A stretch of DNA of 35,447 bases from Gammaproteobacteria bacterium (GCA_016218345.1 JACREH010000093.1:1-35447), one strand, 5' to 3'. Shown: positions 1 through 9,042, counted from the first letter of the stretch. Numbers and translations are program-made. Notes: generated from the sequence alone by a model not told the origin.

Positions 1-375
1 GACAACGCCGAAACTGCTAGAAGGAGGAGCACGCCAAGGGCCGCGAGCCCATGGCTCTGCTCTGTAGTGGGCGAAAAAAAACTCTTCGTTGAAGATAGCA
101 TGATGAAGACGGCACCCAACTTGATATAGCCGGACTAAGGTCCGTGTTTAAAGGCGGAAGACCTTACGCAATCTGGATAAAAAGCGTTTTGGATCAACGC
201 CATGATCGCAAAATCCCAAGCGAACCCCGCTGGGATAGGCGGAATCACCGCCATCCGGCGAAAGCCAAGATACGTCCGCGGCAAGGCGGTAGTCAACGGT
301 GAGCGGTGGCCGCCCACGGGATGCCAAAGGATGAAGTGTCGGGTGCGGACCGGCGCCGGCCCACCGGAACGCGCG
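1..375. other. Intergenic or unassigned left edge
   Basis: I see no convincing gene here. A plus-strand frame is open from base 1 to a stop near 130, but its translation resembles nothing I recognise. Longer open frames that run on into argG are its antisense shadows. The argG stop codon lies at 376-378 and is followed, on the minus strand, by a GC-rich inverted repeat near 350-366 without a T run, so no clear intrinsic terminator is visible. A truncated gene end entering from the left cannot be excluded. Confidence 0.5.
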
Positions 376-1593
376 TTACTTGTTTTTTCGCCGCTTCGCG
401 GCGATACGCAGGCGCAGGGCATTCAGCTTGATGAAGCCTTCCGCGTCCTTCTGGTTGTACGCGCCCTTGTCTTCCTCGAAGGTGGCGATGCTCGCGTCGA
501 ACAGGCTGTCGGTGGCGGATTTGCGGCCGACCACGGCGACGTTGCCCTTGTAGAGCTTGAGCCGCACCGTGCCGTTCACGGTGGCTTGCGAGGCGTCGAT
601 CATCGCCTGGAGCATGCGTCGCTCGGGGCTGAACCAGTAGCCGTTGTAGATCAGGCTGGCGTAGCGCGGCATGAGTTCGTCCTTCAAGTGCGCGACCTCG
701 CGGTCGAGGGTGAGGGACTCGATGGCGCGGTGGGCCTTGAGCATGATCGTGCCGCCCGGGGTTTCGTAGGCGCCGCGCGATTTCATGCCGACGTAGCGGT
801 TCTCGACGATGTCGGCGCGGCCGATGCCGTTGGCGCCGCCCAGTTTGTTGAGTGTGGTCAGCACCGTCGCCGGGCTCTGTTGCTTGCCGTTGACGGCGAC
901 GATATCGCCCCGTTTATAGGTCAATTCGAGATAGCTGGGCTTGTTCGGCGCTTTTTGCGGGGACACCGTCCAGCGCCACATGGATTCCTCCGGCTCCTTC
1001 CACGGGTCTTCGAGCACGCCCCCTTCATAGGAGATGTGCAGCAGGTTGGCGTCCATGGAGTAGGGCGACTTCTTGCCTTTCTTGTATTCGACTGGGATAC
1101 GATGCTTCGCGGCGTAGGCCAGCAGCGACTCGCGCGAGGTGAGATTCCACTCGCGCCACGGCGCGATGATTTTGACGTCGGGCTTCAAGGCATACGCGCC
1201 CAACTCGAAGCGCACCTGATCGTTGCCCTTGCCGGTGGCGCCGTGCGCCACGGCGTCGGCGCCGACCTGGTTGGCGATCTCGATCTGGCGTTTGGCGATC
1301 AACGGTCGCGCGATCGAGGTGCCGAGCAGGTATTCGCCCTCGTACAGGGCGTTGGCGCGGAACATCGGGAACACGAAGTCGCGCACGAACTCCTCCTTGA
1401 GGTCGTCGATGAAGATCTGCTTCACGCCCATCTTTTTGGCCTTGGCGCGCGCCGGCGCGAGTTCCTCGCCCTGGCCGATGTCGGCGGTGAACGTCACCAC
1501 CTCGCAGCCGTAGGTCTCCTGCAGCCACTTCAGAATGACCGAGGTATCGAGCCCGCCGGAGTAGGCCAGAACGACTTTTTTGATTTTGGACAT
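376..1593 (-). CDS. argG: Argininosuccinate synthase
   Basis: This 405-residue cytoplasmic enzyme joins citrulline and aspartate, using ATP, to make argininosuccinate, the penultimate step of arginine synthesis. The N-terminal ATP pyrophosphatase loop AYSGGLDTS sits near residues 10-18, and the length is normal for the type I ArgG family. The start at 1593 is the first Met, directly before the conserved [12 protein letters not shown] strand. The ribosome binding site is weak, and a family A palindromic repeat lies immediately upstream. The gene follows the pyruvate dehydrogenase genes on the same strand, so it may be read through from them. argD and argF are about 8 kb away on the other strand. 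The identification is secure. Confidence 0.97.
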   Translation of the reverse strand: MSKIKKVVLAYSGGLDTSVILKWLQETYGCEVVTFTADIGQGEELAPARAKAKKMGVKQIFIDDLKEEFVRDFVFPMFRANALYEGEYLLGTSIARPLIAKRQIEIANQVGADAVAHGATGKGNDQVRFELGAYALKPDVKIIAPWREWNLTSRESLLAYAAKHRIPVEYKKGKKSPYSMDANLLHISYEGGVLEDPWKEPEESMWRWTVSPQKAPNKPSYLELTYKRGDIVAVNGKQQSPATVLTTLNKLGGANGIGRADIVENRYVGMKSRGAYETPGGTIMLKAHRAIESLTLDREVAHLKDELMPRYASLIYNGYWFSPERRMLQAMIDASQATVNGTVRLKLYKGNVAVVGRKSATDSLFDASIATFEEDKGAYNQKDAEGFIKLNALRLRIAAKRRKNK

Positions 1594-1603
1594 ATGAATT
1601 TTG

Positions 1604-1707
1604 GAACGCAGATAAACGCAGATGTTAATGGGTTAACGCAGATAAAACCGGATTACATCGGAAAATCTGCGTTTATCATTCATATAAATCCGCGTTTATC
1701 TGCGGAT
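1604..1707. repeat. Family A palindromic repeat, copy A1
   Basis: This element fills the gap between argG and the E2-E3 gene. Its left part iterates CGCAGATAAA/CGCAGATG units and its right part carries the complement (ATCTGCGTTTATC, CGCGTTTATCTGCGG), so the transcript can form an imperfect long hairpin. It is the most diverged of three family A copies; an inner unit (GTTAACGCAGATAAAACCGG) adds a partial third arm. It ends four bases from the E2-E3 stop codon. No ORF or terminal duplication is evident. Confidence 0.8.
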
Positions 1708-1710
1708 GAT

Positions 1711-4392
1711 TTATTTTGTTACTTTCTGGGTACGGCGTAACCGCGATAGCAGTCGGCGGGCCATTTCGCCGAACATCTCGGTCTGGGTCGGGTGCGGGTG
1801 GATGGCGTTGGCTACCTGATCGAGTGTCAGGTCGCCGGCCACCATCATCACCGCTTCGCCGATCAGGGTGTCGGCGTGGTCGGCCAGGAAATGCACGCCG
1901 ACGATGCGCCGGCTGGCCTTGTCGGCCACGATCTTGATGAGTCCGTCGGTCTCGTTGGCGATCATGGCCTTGGCGTCGATGTTCATCGGCATCTTGACCT
2001 CGACGGCGTCGAGGCCGCGCGCCTTGGCCTGCTCGGCCGACAGCCCCACGAACGCCGCCTGCGGGCGGGTGAAGATCACGCCGCAGTCCTTGTCCTGCTG
2101 GTAGCGTGCCTGCTCGCCCATGATCGTCATGGCTGCCACCCGCCCTTGATGGCCGGCGGTGTGCGCGAGCATCAACCCGCCGTTGACGTCGCCGACTGCG
2201 AAGATGTGCGGCACGTTGGTGCGGCACGCGCTGTCCACCTTGATCACGCCGCGCTCATCGGCGCCGACACCGGCCTTGGCGAGCGCCAGCGGCCCGGTGA
2301 CCGGACGTTTGCCGGTGGCCATGAGCACGTAGTCGCAGCGGAAGGTCGTGTCCTTGCCGCCGGCGCTATAGGTGAGCGCCATGTGGCCGGGCTTGCCGGC
2401 GATCTTCTTGGTCGTGGCGGACGTTAGCAGCGTGAGGTTCGGTTGCTTCTTGAGCGATTCGACCAGCGCCTTGGCGATCTCCGGTTCGACCTCGGCGAGC
2501 GGCCGGTCGTGCGACTCCAGCACCACCACCTGGCAGCCGAAGTCGGCGAAGATCTGCGCCATCTCCAGGCCGATCGCGCCGGCGCCGATGACGCCGAGTT
2601 TCTTGGGCGGGGCCTTCAGGCCCCAGACCGTGTCGGAGGTCAACACGCCTTTCGCGTCCGCCCCCGGAATCGGCGGCACGTACGGCGGCGCGCCGGTCGC
2701 GATCACGCACGCGCCGAAGGTGACGCGCTGGGTTTTCTTGGCCGTGCCCGGCGCGGCGCGCACATGCGGGTCCTTGAGATTGCCCGAGGTATCAATCAGA
2801 ACGCTGTTCGGCGAATCGAAGCGCGCGAACCCCTGGCGCACGTCGATCTTCACGCCCTTGTCGGTGTTGAGCGCCATCTCGCCGCGTTTCTCCAGAATGG
2901 CGCGGCGGGTTTTTTCCAGCTTCTTCCAATCGAGTTTGGCCTTGGTGGTGTTGAGCACGCCCAGATGTGCGTCATGGGCACGGTCGCGCATGCGATCGGC
3001 GCCGGCCCGCCAGGCCTTGGACGGAATGCAGCCGCGCCACAGGCATTCGCCGCCCGGCAACGGCGAATCGTTGACCATCAATACCTTCTTGCCGTGGCCG
3101 GCCAGGTCGCGCGCGCAATCCTCACCGCCGGGCCCGCCGCCGATCACCACCACGTCGTAATCCCACTGGCCGGGCGCGATCGCCGCGCCGCCGCCGGCGG
3201 CCGGGGCAGCGCCGCTCAGCCACGCCTCGGGTTGCTCGACCAGGTTTTTGAAGGCGTTCAGGAATTTCGCGGCGTCGGCGCCGTTGATGATGCGATGGTC
3301 GGCAGTCATGGTGACCGGCATGCCCTGCGCACCCTTGGTGGCGATCGCGAAGATCGCCGAGGTGCCGGGCGCGGGGATGGCGTCGAACAGCGTCACGCCC
3401 AGCATGCCCATGTTTGAAATGGTGAACGACGGATTGGAATATTCCTGCGGCTTCAGGCGCTTGATACGGGCGCGCGCCACCAGGTCCTTCCACTCGTCGT
3501 TGAGCTGCTTGAGACTCTTATTAATAACATCGCGCAGCACCGGCACGACCAGGCCCATGCCCTCGGTCTCGACCGCCAGCCCGACATCGATCTGGGCGCG
3601 CTCGACGACGCGGTCTTCGTGTTGATAGACCGCGTTCACCCGGGGGAATTGCTGGATGGCGAGCGCCGCCGCCTTGGCGAGCGCCACGGTCAGCGAATAG
3701 CCGGCCTGCTTGGAGGCGGCCACCAGCCGATCCGGCTGGATGTTGGTCGTGACCCGGAACAGCGGCATGGACAGCGAGTATTCCATATTATGGGCGACCG
3801 CCTTTTCCATGGCGTCCATCGGCCGGCCGGCGCCGGGCACTTGATAGATGCGCTTGGCCATGGCCGGCTGGGCATGCGGCGTGGTGACGTCGGCGGCGAC
3901 GACGATCCCGCCGGCCGGGCCGATCAGGCTGTTGATATCGATGCCGTGGGCGCCGGCCAGTTGGCGCGCGTACGGCGTGGCCTGGCCCTGGCGCGGTCGC
4001 GGCGCCGGGGTGGCGCCATGCGGCATCGCCGGGATACGGGTCTTGGGTTTGGACGTGCCGTAGGGTTCGAACTTGCTCTCGGCCTCGACGACCGCCGGCG
4101 GGATCGAAGCCGGCCGGGCCGGGGCCTCGCCGCCCTTCACCGCGCTGGCATCGGCCACCAGATAGGCGATGGCGTCGCCGACCGGTACTACGCTGTCGAC
4201 CGGCACGAGCGGGCCGGACAGATAGCCCTCGCGGAACACCTCGACGTCCATGATCGCCTTGTCGGTCTCGACCGTCGCCACCACCGTGCCGCGGGTGATG
4301 TGATCGCCGACGTTCTTTTCCCAGGTCACGACCGTGCCTTCGGTCATGGTGTCCGAGAGTTTGGGCATTTTAATCGCGTAAGTGTCAGACAT
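1711..4392 (-). CDS. Fused pyruvate dehydrogenase E2 (dihydrolipoamide acetyltransferase)-E3 (dihydrolipoamide dehydrogenase)
   Basis: One 893-residue chain carries two subunits of the complex. Residues 1-80 form a lipoyl domain with the lipoylated lysine at K45 (ETDKA). Residues about 135-172 resemble a peripheral-subunit-binding domain, and about 185-395 form the acyltransferase core. From about 411 there is a complete FAD-dependent E3: a GGGPGG nucleotide loop at 418-423, a redox disulfide C450/C455 (GGECLWRGCIPSK), and a C-terminal H867-E872 pair (HPHPTQTE). E3 is usually a separate protein, so the fusion is notable. The E2 motif HxxxDG reads HRIING, with H366 kept and Asp replaced by N370. 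The gene lies between E1beta and argG on one strand, and its start has an AAAGGT ribosome binding site. Alternatives such as another 2-oxoacid dehydrogenase are less likely given the pyruvate-type E1 genes. Confidence 0.93.
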   Translation of the reverse strand: MSDTYAIKMPKLSDTMTEGTVVTWEKNVGDHITRGTVVATVETDKAIMDVEVFREGYLSGPLVPVDSVVPVGDAIAYLVADASAVKGGEAPARPASIPPAVVEAESKFEPYGTSKPKTRIPAMPHGATPAPRPRQGQATPYARQLAGAHGIDINSLIGPAGGIVVAADVTTPHAQPAMAKRIYQVPGAGRPMDAMEKAVAHNMEYSLSMPLFRVTTNIQPDRLVAASKQAGYSLTVALAKAAALAIQQFPRVNAVYQHEDRVVERAQIDVGLAVETEGMGLVVPVLRDVINKSLKQLNDEWKDLVARARIKRLKPQEYSNPSFTISNMGMLGVTLFDAIPAPGTSAIFAIATKGAQGMPVTMTADHRIINGADAAKFLNAFKNLVEQPEAWLSGAAPAAGGGAAIAPGQWDYDVVVIGGGPGGEDCARDLAGHGKKVLMVNDSPLPGGECLWRGCIPSKAWRAGADRMRDRAHDAHLGVLNTTKAKLDWKKLEKTRRAILEKRGEMALNTDKGVKIDVRQGFARFDSPNSVLIDTSGNLKDPHVRAAPGTAKKTQRVTFGACVIATGAPPYVPPIPGADAKGVLTSDTVWGLKAPPKKLGVIGAGAIGLEMAQIFADFGCQVVVLESHDRPLAEVEPEIAKALVESLKKQPNLTLLTSATTKKIAGKPGHMALTYSAGGKDTTFRCDYVLMATGKRPVTGPLALAKAGVGADERGVIKVDSACRTNVPHIFAVGDVNGGLMLAHTAGHQGRVAAMTIMGEQARYQQDKDCGVIFTRPQAAFVGLSAEQAKARGLDAVEVKMPMNIDAKAMIANETDGLIKIVADKASRRIVGVHFLADHADTLIGEAVMMVAGDLTLDQVANAIHPHPTQTEMFGEMARRLLSRLRRTQKVTK

Positions 4393-4408
4393 TTATATTA
4401 CCTTTGGA

Positions 4409-4507
4409 GCCGCAGATGAACGCAGATAACCGCAGATAAAAACCGGAACTCCATAGCTTTAGCTTTTGCTTTGCGCCGATCCGTATTCATCTGTGTTTAT
4501 CTGTGGC
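4409..4507. repeat. Family A palindromic repeat, copy A2
   Basis: This copy lies between the E1beta and E2-E3 genes. Its left arm repeats CCGCAGATGAA, CGCAGATAAC and CGCAGATAAA. The right arm, TTCATCTGTGTTTATCTGTGG, is the complement with CGC changed to CAC in both units. The repeat boundary coincides with the E1beta stop codon: TAG at 4507-4509 on the minus strand runs directly into GCCACAGAT. The loop of about 45 bases is unrelated to those of A1 and A3. Confidence 0.82.
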
Positions 4508-5487
4508 TAGATTTTTCCCATGACCTTGAGCGCGCCCTTGTAGACGTCCTCGACGTCGGGGATGGCGGCATGCTCCAGGGCGGCGGCGTACGGCACCGGC
4601 ACGTCGGCGGCGTGCACGCGCACCGGCTGGGCGTCGAGCGCGAAGAAGCAGTCCTCGATCACGGTGGCGATGATCTCGGAACCGACGCCGACCGGCGCCT
4701 CGTCTTCCTCGGCGACCAGCACCCGGTGGGTCTTCTCCACCGAGCGGCGGATGGTCTCGCGATCGAGCGGTTTCAGGGCGCGCAGGTCGAGGACCTCGGC
4801 GCTGATGCCGTCCTTTTCAAGGCGCTTGGCGGCCTCCAGACACAGATGCACGCTGTAGTTGTAGCCGATCAGCGTGATGTCGGTGCCGCGGCGCACGATC
4901 TCGGCGCCTTCCAGCGGCCGGAAGAATTCGTGATCCGGCAGCTCTTCTTTCAGGTTGTACATGCGCTCGTGCTCGATCACGATCACCGGATCGTTGCAGC
5001 GCACCGCGCTCTTCAGCATGCCGCAAGCGTCGAGCGGGCCGCGCGGCGTGACCACGCGCAGGCCGGCGGTGCTCATGAACATGCGCGCCAGGCGCGCGCT
5101 GTGCTGGGCGGCGAGCTGGTGGGCGGTGCCGCCCGGGGTGCGCATGACGATCGGGCAGGACACGCGCCCGCCGGACATGTAGCGGATCTTGGCGGCGGCG
5201 TTGACCAGGGTATCGAGCGCGAGCAAGGCGAAGTTGATCGACATGATCTCGATGATCGGCCGCACCCCGGCCATGGACGCGCCGATGCCGATGCCGGTGA
5301 ACGAGTTCTCGGAGATCGGCGTGTCGATGATGCGCTGCTCGCCGTATTTCTGGTACAGGCCGGAGGTGGCCTTGTAGGTACCGCCGACCACACCCACGTC
5401 CTCGCCCATGACGATCACGTTCGGATCGTTGGCGAGCTCCTCGTCGTGCGCCCGGCGGATCGCCTCCCAGTACATTAACTCTGCCAT
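4507..5487 (-). CDS. pdhB: Pyruvate dehydrogenase E1 component, beta subunit
   Basis: This 326-residue transketolase-like subunit pairs with E1alpha to form the thiamin-diphosphate site that decarboxylates pyruvate and acetylates lipoyl-E2. Family features include the opening MAELMYWEAIRRAHDEEL, the MGEDVGVVGG loop near residues 27-36, the TPISENSFTGIGIGASMAG block, and the C-terminal transketolase domain with the AEEDEAPVGVGSEI segment. The length is normal. It is downstream of E1alpha and upstream of the fused E2-E3, with family A repeats in both gaps. An AGGG ribosome binding site precedes the start. The alpha2beta2 E1 organisation differs from the single-chain AceE of enteric bacteria. 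Confidence 0.95.
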   Translation of the reverse strand: MAELMYWEAIRRAHDEELANDPNVIVMGEDVGVVGGTYKATSGLYQKYGEQRIIDTPISENSFTGIGIGASMAGVRPIIEIMSINFALLALDTLVNAAAKIRYMSGGRVSCPIVMRTPGGTAHQLAAQHSARLARMFMSTAGLRVVTPRGPLDACGMLKSAVRCNDPVIVIEHERMYNLKEELPDHEFFRPLEGAEIVRRGTDITLIGYNYSVHLCLEAAKRLEKDGISAEVLDLRALKPLDRETIRRSVEKTHRVLVAEEDEAPVGVGSEIIATVIEDCFFALDAQPVRVHAADVPVPYAAALEHAAIPDVEDVYKGALKVMGKI

Positions 5488-5512
5488 GAATCAGCCCTTA
5501 TATGATTGTTCG

Positions 5513-5582
5513 GCCGCAGATGAACGCAGATAAACGCGGATAAAAGCAAAAAACCGACTTTTAATCTGCGTTCATCTGCGGC
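5513..5582. repeat. Family A palindromic repeat, copy A3
   Basis: This is the cleanest family A copy. The arms at 5513-5531 (GCCGCAGATGAACGCAGAT) and 5564-5582 are perfect 19-base inverted repeats. The loop begins with a third, degenerate unit, AAACGCGGATAAA. It lies between the E1alpha stop (11 bases from the right arm) and the E1beta start, so a transcript through the operon would carry a strong hairpin just before the E1beta ribosome binding site. Confidence 0.88.
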
Positions 5583-5593
5583 TAAAAATTTAG

Positions 5594-6601
5594 TTAAATA
5601 GCATTTTGCAACGGTCCGATCCAGCGTGGGTCGGGGTTGTCGTCGAGCACGTATTTGTACAAATCCTCCACGCGCGGATCGGCGCTCTCCTCGGCGAATT
5701 TGACAATGTCGTTTTCGATCTCGTCCTGGACTTCCTTCTCCATGGCCTTGATATCGGCATCGGCGATTACACCGGCCTTCTTCAGCCGGTCGCTGTAAAT
5801 CTTGAGCGGATCGCGCTCGGCCCATTTCTGCTCCTCTTCCTTGGGGCGATAAGTGATGGTCTTGTCCGACATCGAATGGCCACGCAGCCGGTAGGTGAGG
5901 AATTCCAGGAAATACGGGCCCTTGCCGGCGCGTACCTGGTCGATGGCCTTCTTGGCCGCGGTCATCACGATGTCGATATCCTGGCCGTCGTGCTGGCTGG
6001 CCGGGATGTTGTAGGCGCACATGCGCTTGTATTGATCGACCACCGCCGTCGAACGGTCGATGCGCGTGCCGATCGCGTACTGATTGTTCTCGCACACGAA
6101 CAGCACCGGCAGGTGCCAGACCGCCGCCATGTTCATGGTCTCGTGGAAGGTGCCCTGGTTGTTGGCGCCGTCACCCAGGAAGCAGATCGCGATCTGGTCG
6201 GTTTTTTTGTGCTTGCAGGCGAGCGCCAGGCCGGCGGCCAGCGGGAACGGCTCGCCGACCAGCGCATAGCCGCCCATGAAATTCACGGTCGGGTCGAAGA
6301 CGTGCATCGAGCCGCCGCGTCCGCGCGACGAGCCGGTTTCCTTGCCGTACAACTCGGCCATGACCTCGCGCGCCGGGGCGCCGGTCTTGATGGCATGCAC
6401 ATGGTCGCGGTAACCGGTGATGACGTAATCGTGGCCGCAGCGCGCCGTCTCCAACACGCCGGTGGCGACCGCCTCCTGGCCGGAATAGAGGTGCAGGAAG
6501 CCGCCGATCTTGCGTTCCATATAGGCCTCGAAGCAACGCTCTTCGAAGCGCCGGTAAAAGATCATTTCACGCAATAAGCGTTTCTGGTCGGCGGCTTTCA
6601 T
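5594..6601 (-). CDS. pdhA: Pyruvate dehydrogenase E1 component, alpha subunit
   Basis: This subunit of 335 residues binds thiamin diphosphate: the motif GDGANNQGTFHE followed by CENNQYAIGT is the standard GDG-x-NN signature. The conserved phosphorylation-loop region (YRLRGHSMSDKTITYR) is also present. The start at 6601 (MKAADQKRLL) has a good AAGGGAGATCC ribosome binding site; an upstream in-frame extension to 6775 has no family similarity and was rejected. It is the first gene of the minus-strand cluster E1alpha-E1beta-E2E3-argG and is divergent from the aminopeptidase gene, so promoters for both should lie in 6602-6789, although I see no strong consensus there. Confidence 0.95.
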   Translation of the reverse strand: MKAADQKRLLREMIFYRRFEERCFEAYMERKIGGFLHLYSGQEAVATGVLETARCGHDYVITGYRDHVHAIKTGAPAREVMAELYGKETGSSRGRGGSMHVFDPTVNFMGGYALVGEPFPLAAGLALACKHKKTDQIAICFLGDGANNQGTFHETMNMAAVWHLPVLFVCENNQYAIGTRIDRSTAVVDQYKRMCAYNIPASQHDGQDIDIVMTAAKKAIDQVRAGKGPYFLEFLTYRLRGHSMSDKTITYRPKEEEQKWAERDPLKIYSDRLKKAGVIADADIKAMEKEVQDEIENDIVKFAEESADPRVEDLYKYVLDDNPDPRWIGPLQNAI

Positions 6602-6789
6602 GGATCTCCCTTGGACTGGGTGGGGTGCGGGCTCGCCCGCGGGGTTTTCGGCGTCGTTATCCCGCGGTCGATGGTCTGTGGTATCGGCGCGGGGTATGAT
6701 CGGTTTTTTGATTCCCCAGGTCAAGATATTGACTTTCCGGTCGAATCCCCGCCCGCCGTCATCGGTGCGGCGCAACCCACGAGGGCGGC

Positions 6790-8280
6790 ATGCAGCTGAG
6801 AAATCCGAAGATTACCCAGGATAGCCGTACGTTGACGGCAAAGTCCTGTGAGATCGAAACAAACATTATTCTGCTGGTCGCTGCCGGACCGGCGCCGTTC
6901 GCCCACGCCCCGCATGGCGCGGCGCTGGTGCAACGCCTGGCGCGCGCCGGCCGCACACTCGGCGACGCCAAGCCGTTTGTTATCGACCTGCCCAGTACCA
7001 TGGGCAGCCGCTTGGCCACGGCCGCGGTCACGCCCGCGCTCAGCAGTTTCGAGCTCTTGACCCTGGCCCGCCAACTGGTCGCCGCCCATACCGCCCACCG
7101 CTTGCCGAAACGACTGGCCATCGCCTGCCTGGGACTTGCGCCGGCCGAGGCAGAGCGCGCCTGCGAGGCGGTGGTGACCGCGACCCTGTCCGCCGCCTTT
7201 GCCCTGCCGGACTACAAAAGCCACCGGGAAAAATCGCCGCGGCTGGAGGAAATCCGTATTTATGGTCATCGCGATCCGACCGGCTACCGCCGCAGCCTGG
7301 CCGAAGCCAGCGGCAACAATCTGGCGCGCTGGCTCACCGCGCTGCCGCCCAACGAGCTCACCCCCGGGCGGTATCGCCGGCAGGTCGCGCAACTCGCTCG
7401 TCGGTATGGCTGGACGACGACGTTCCTCGACCAGAAAAAATTGCGCGCCCGCGGCGCCGGGGCGTTCCTGGCGGTCGCCCAGGGCAGCCCCGAAGCGGAT
7501 GCCGGCATCGTGCGCCTGCGCTACCGCCCGCGCCGGAAAACCACCAAACCGCCGTTGGCCTTGGTCGGCAAGGGCATTTGTTTCGACACCGGCGGGACGA
7601 ATTTGAAAACCGCCCGGCACATGCACGGCATGCACGAAGACATGGAAGGCAGCGCGGTGGCGCTCGGTACGCTGCTCGCGCTCACCGAACTCAAGGTCGA
7701 TTTTCCGGTGGACTGCTGGCTGGCGCTCGCCCAGAACCATATCGGCCCCAAGGCCTACAAGCAAAACGACGTGGTCACGGCCGCGAACGGCACGACCATC
7801 GAGGTGGTGCACACCGACGCCGAAGGCCGCATGGTGCTGGCCGACACGCTGTATTTCGCCTCGCAGCAACGGCCGCGGCTGATCGTCGACTACGCGACCC
7901 TGACCGGCGCCTGCGTGGGCGCGCTCAGCACGCGCCTGAGCGGCGCGCTCACCAATCGCGTGGAGTTCATTCCCGTCCTGATCGCGGCCGGCTGGGCGAG
8001 CGGCGAACGCGTCTGGCCGTTTCCGCTCGAGACCGATTTCGAGAAGGCGCTCAAGAGCGACGTCGCCGACATCAAACAATGCACCCTGGAGAGTGACGCC
8101 GATCACATCTTGGCGGCGGTGTTTCTGCGCAAGTTCATCGCCCACGATACGCCGTGGGTGCATATCGATCTCTCGGCCGGCAACCATAAGGGCGGGCTTG
8201 CGCATATCCCCACCGCCATTACCGGTTTTGGGGTGCGCTTCACGCTCAATCTGCTGTTCGATCAACAGCTATGGGCGTGA
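6790..8280 (+). CDS. Leucyl aminopeptidase family (M17) metallopeptidase
   Basis: This 496-residue protein belongs to the cytosolic leucine aminopeptidase family, which removes N-terminal residues from peptides using two metal ions. The C-terminal catalytic half keeps the metal and catalytic residues: GKGICFDTGGTNLK (Lys, Asp, Lys), the Asp in HEDMEGSA, and HTDAEGR, which replaces the classic NTDAEGR. The N-terminal half (about residues 1-180) is diverged from PepA. The His-rich stretch ARHMHGMHEDM is unusual compared with typical PepA. GAGG precedes the ATG at 6790. It is probably a PepA/PepB-like subfamily member; its substrate range cannot be inferred. Confidence 0.9.
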   Translation: MQLRNPKITQDSRTLTAKSCEIETNIILLVAAGPAPFAHAPHGAALVQRLARAGRTLGDAKPFVIDLPSTMGSRLATAAVTPALSSFELLTLARQLVAAHTAHRLPKRLAIACLGLAPAEAERACEAVVTATLSAAFALPDYKSHREKSPRLEEIRIYGHRDPTGYRRSLAEASGNNLARWLTALPPNELTPGRYRRQVAQLARRYGWTTTFLDQKKLRARGAGAFLAVAQGSPEADAGIVRLRYRPRRKTTKPPLALVGKGICFDTGGTNLKTARHMHGMHEDMEGSAVALGTLLALTELKVDFPVDCWLALAQNHIGPKAYKQNDVVTAANGTTIEVVHTDAEGRMVLADTLYFASQQRPRLIVDYATLTGACVGALSTRLSGALTNRVEFIPVLIAAGWASGERVWPFPLETDFEKALKSDVADIKQCTLESDADHILAAVFLRKFIAHDTPWVHIDLSAGNHKGGLAHIPTAITGFGVRFTLNLLFDQQLWA

Positions 8281-8402
8281 ACTAAAACACGGTGTGTCCC
8301 GGGCCGTGCTTGAATTCACGCGGAATCTGCCTTACCCTATCGCCGACGAAAGCAGTCAAGTATTCATTACCACCATTTGTTAGCTACCCAAGAGGAGAGA
8401 AC

Positions 8403-8501
8403 ATGAAAAACCCACTGGATTCCATCACCGGAACCCTTATTTCCGGTCTGGTGCTCACCGTCATCCTGTATTTATTCGTGCGCCAGTTTTTACTCGGCTA
8501 A
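8403..8501 (+). CDS. Small single-span membrane protein, 32 residues
   Basis: This short ORF, MKNPLDSITGTLISGLVLT... ending FVRQFLLG, is preceded by a strong AAGAGGAGAG ribosome binding site 4 bases before the ATG. Nearly the whole protein from residue 9 to 27 is one hydrophobic helix. The 40-base gap to the next gene, which encodes a four-helix membrane protein, suggests co-transcription, so it may be a small partner or assembly subunit of that protein. I do not recognise a family. The ribosome binding site and clean transmembrane pattern argue that it is real. Confidence 0.7.
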   Translation: MKNPLDSITGTLISGLVLTVILYLFVRQFLLG

Positions 8502-8541
8502 GCGCGACTTCCCTCAAAAACAACTCTGCTGGAGAATAACC

Positions 8542-9042
8542 ATGGGATTCGAATTGATCGTTGACCGTTGGCTGCATGTCCTGGCCGGAATCGCCTGGAT
8601 CGGCCTGCTGTATTATTTCAATTTCGTGCAAGGCCCGGCGCTTGCCAAGGCCAAGGCCGACGGCACCGCCGCCGGTATCACCACCCATGTCGCGCCGCGC
8701 GCGCTGCTGTGGTTTCGGTGGGCGGCGGTCGTGACCTGGGTCACCGGCGCGGTGTATTTAATGCGCGCCCCGCAACTGAGCTTCGTCGACGCCTTCATGC
8801 TGAAGGGCGCGAGCGCCACGATCGGCATGGGCGCCTGGCTCGGCACCATCATGCTCTTCAACGTCTGGGTGCTGATCTGGCCCAACCAGAAGAAGGTGCT
8901 GGGCCTGGTCAAGGCCGAGGACGCCGTCAAGGCCAAGGCCGCGCGCGTGGCGTTTCTGGCCTCGCGCACCAACACCATGCTGTCGATCCCGATGGTGTTC
9001 TTCATGGTCGCCGGCCCGCACGGCCTGCCGGGCCTGCGCTAA
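8542..9042 (+). CDS. PuuD/urate-oxidase-N-terminal-like membrane protein
   Basis: This 166-residue integral membrane protein has about four hydrophobic helices: residues about 10-30 (WLHVLAGIAWIGLLYYFNFVQG), about 53-72, about 90-112 and about 145-160. The opening resembles the membrane domain found at the N-terminus of the urate hydroxylase PuuD, with a conserved His in the first helix (VDRWLHVLAGIAWIG). The cytochrome-c domain of full PuuD is absent, so urate oxidation should not be assumed. Such stand-alone domains are common in proteobacteria and have unknown function. It follows the 32-residue membrane protein and ends 24 bases before an intrinsic terminator. An AGAATAACC segment precedes the ATG. 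Confidence 0.75.
   Translation: MGFELIVDRWLHVLAGIAWIGLLYYFNFVQGPALAKAKADGTAAGITTHVAPRALLWFRWAAVVTWVTGAVYLMRAPQLSFVDAFMLKGASATIGMGAWLGTIMLFNVWVLIWPNQKKVLGLVKAEDAVKAKAARVAFLASRTNTMLSIPMVFFMVAGPHGLPGLR

Noticed and set aside
202-1740. 512-codon plus-strand open frame
   Set aside because: Antisense to argG; its translation is low-complexity Arg/Ala/Val/His-rich sequence without a ribosome binding site, typical of GC-rich shadow frames.
1604-5582. CRISPR array from repeated CGCAGAT units
   Set aside because: Units are about 10 bases, lack regular spacers, form palindromes in separate gaps, and no cas genes are present.
6721-8265. 514-codon minus-strand open frame
   Set aside because: Complement of the M17 aminopeptidase, whose catalytic motifs are clear on the plus strand.
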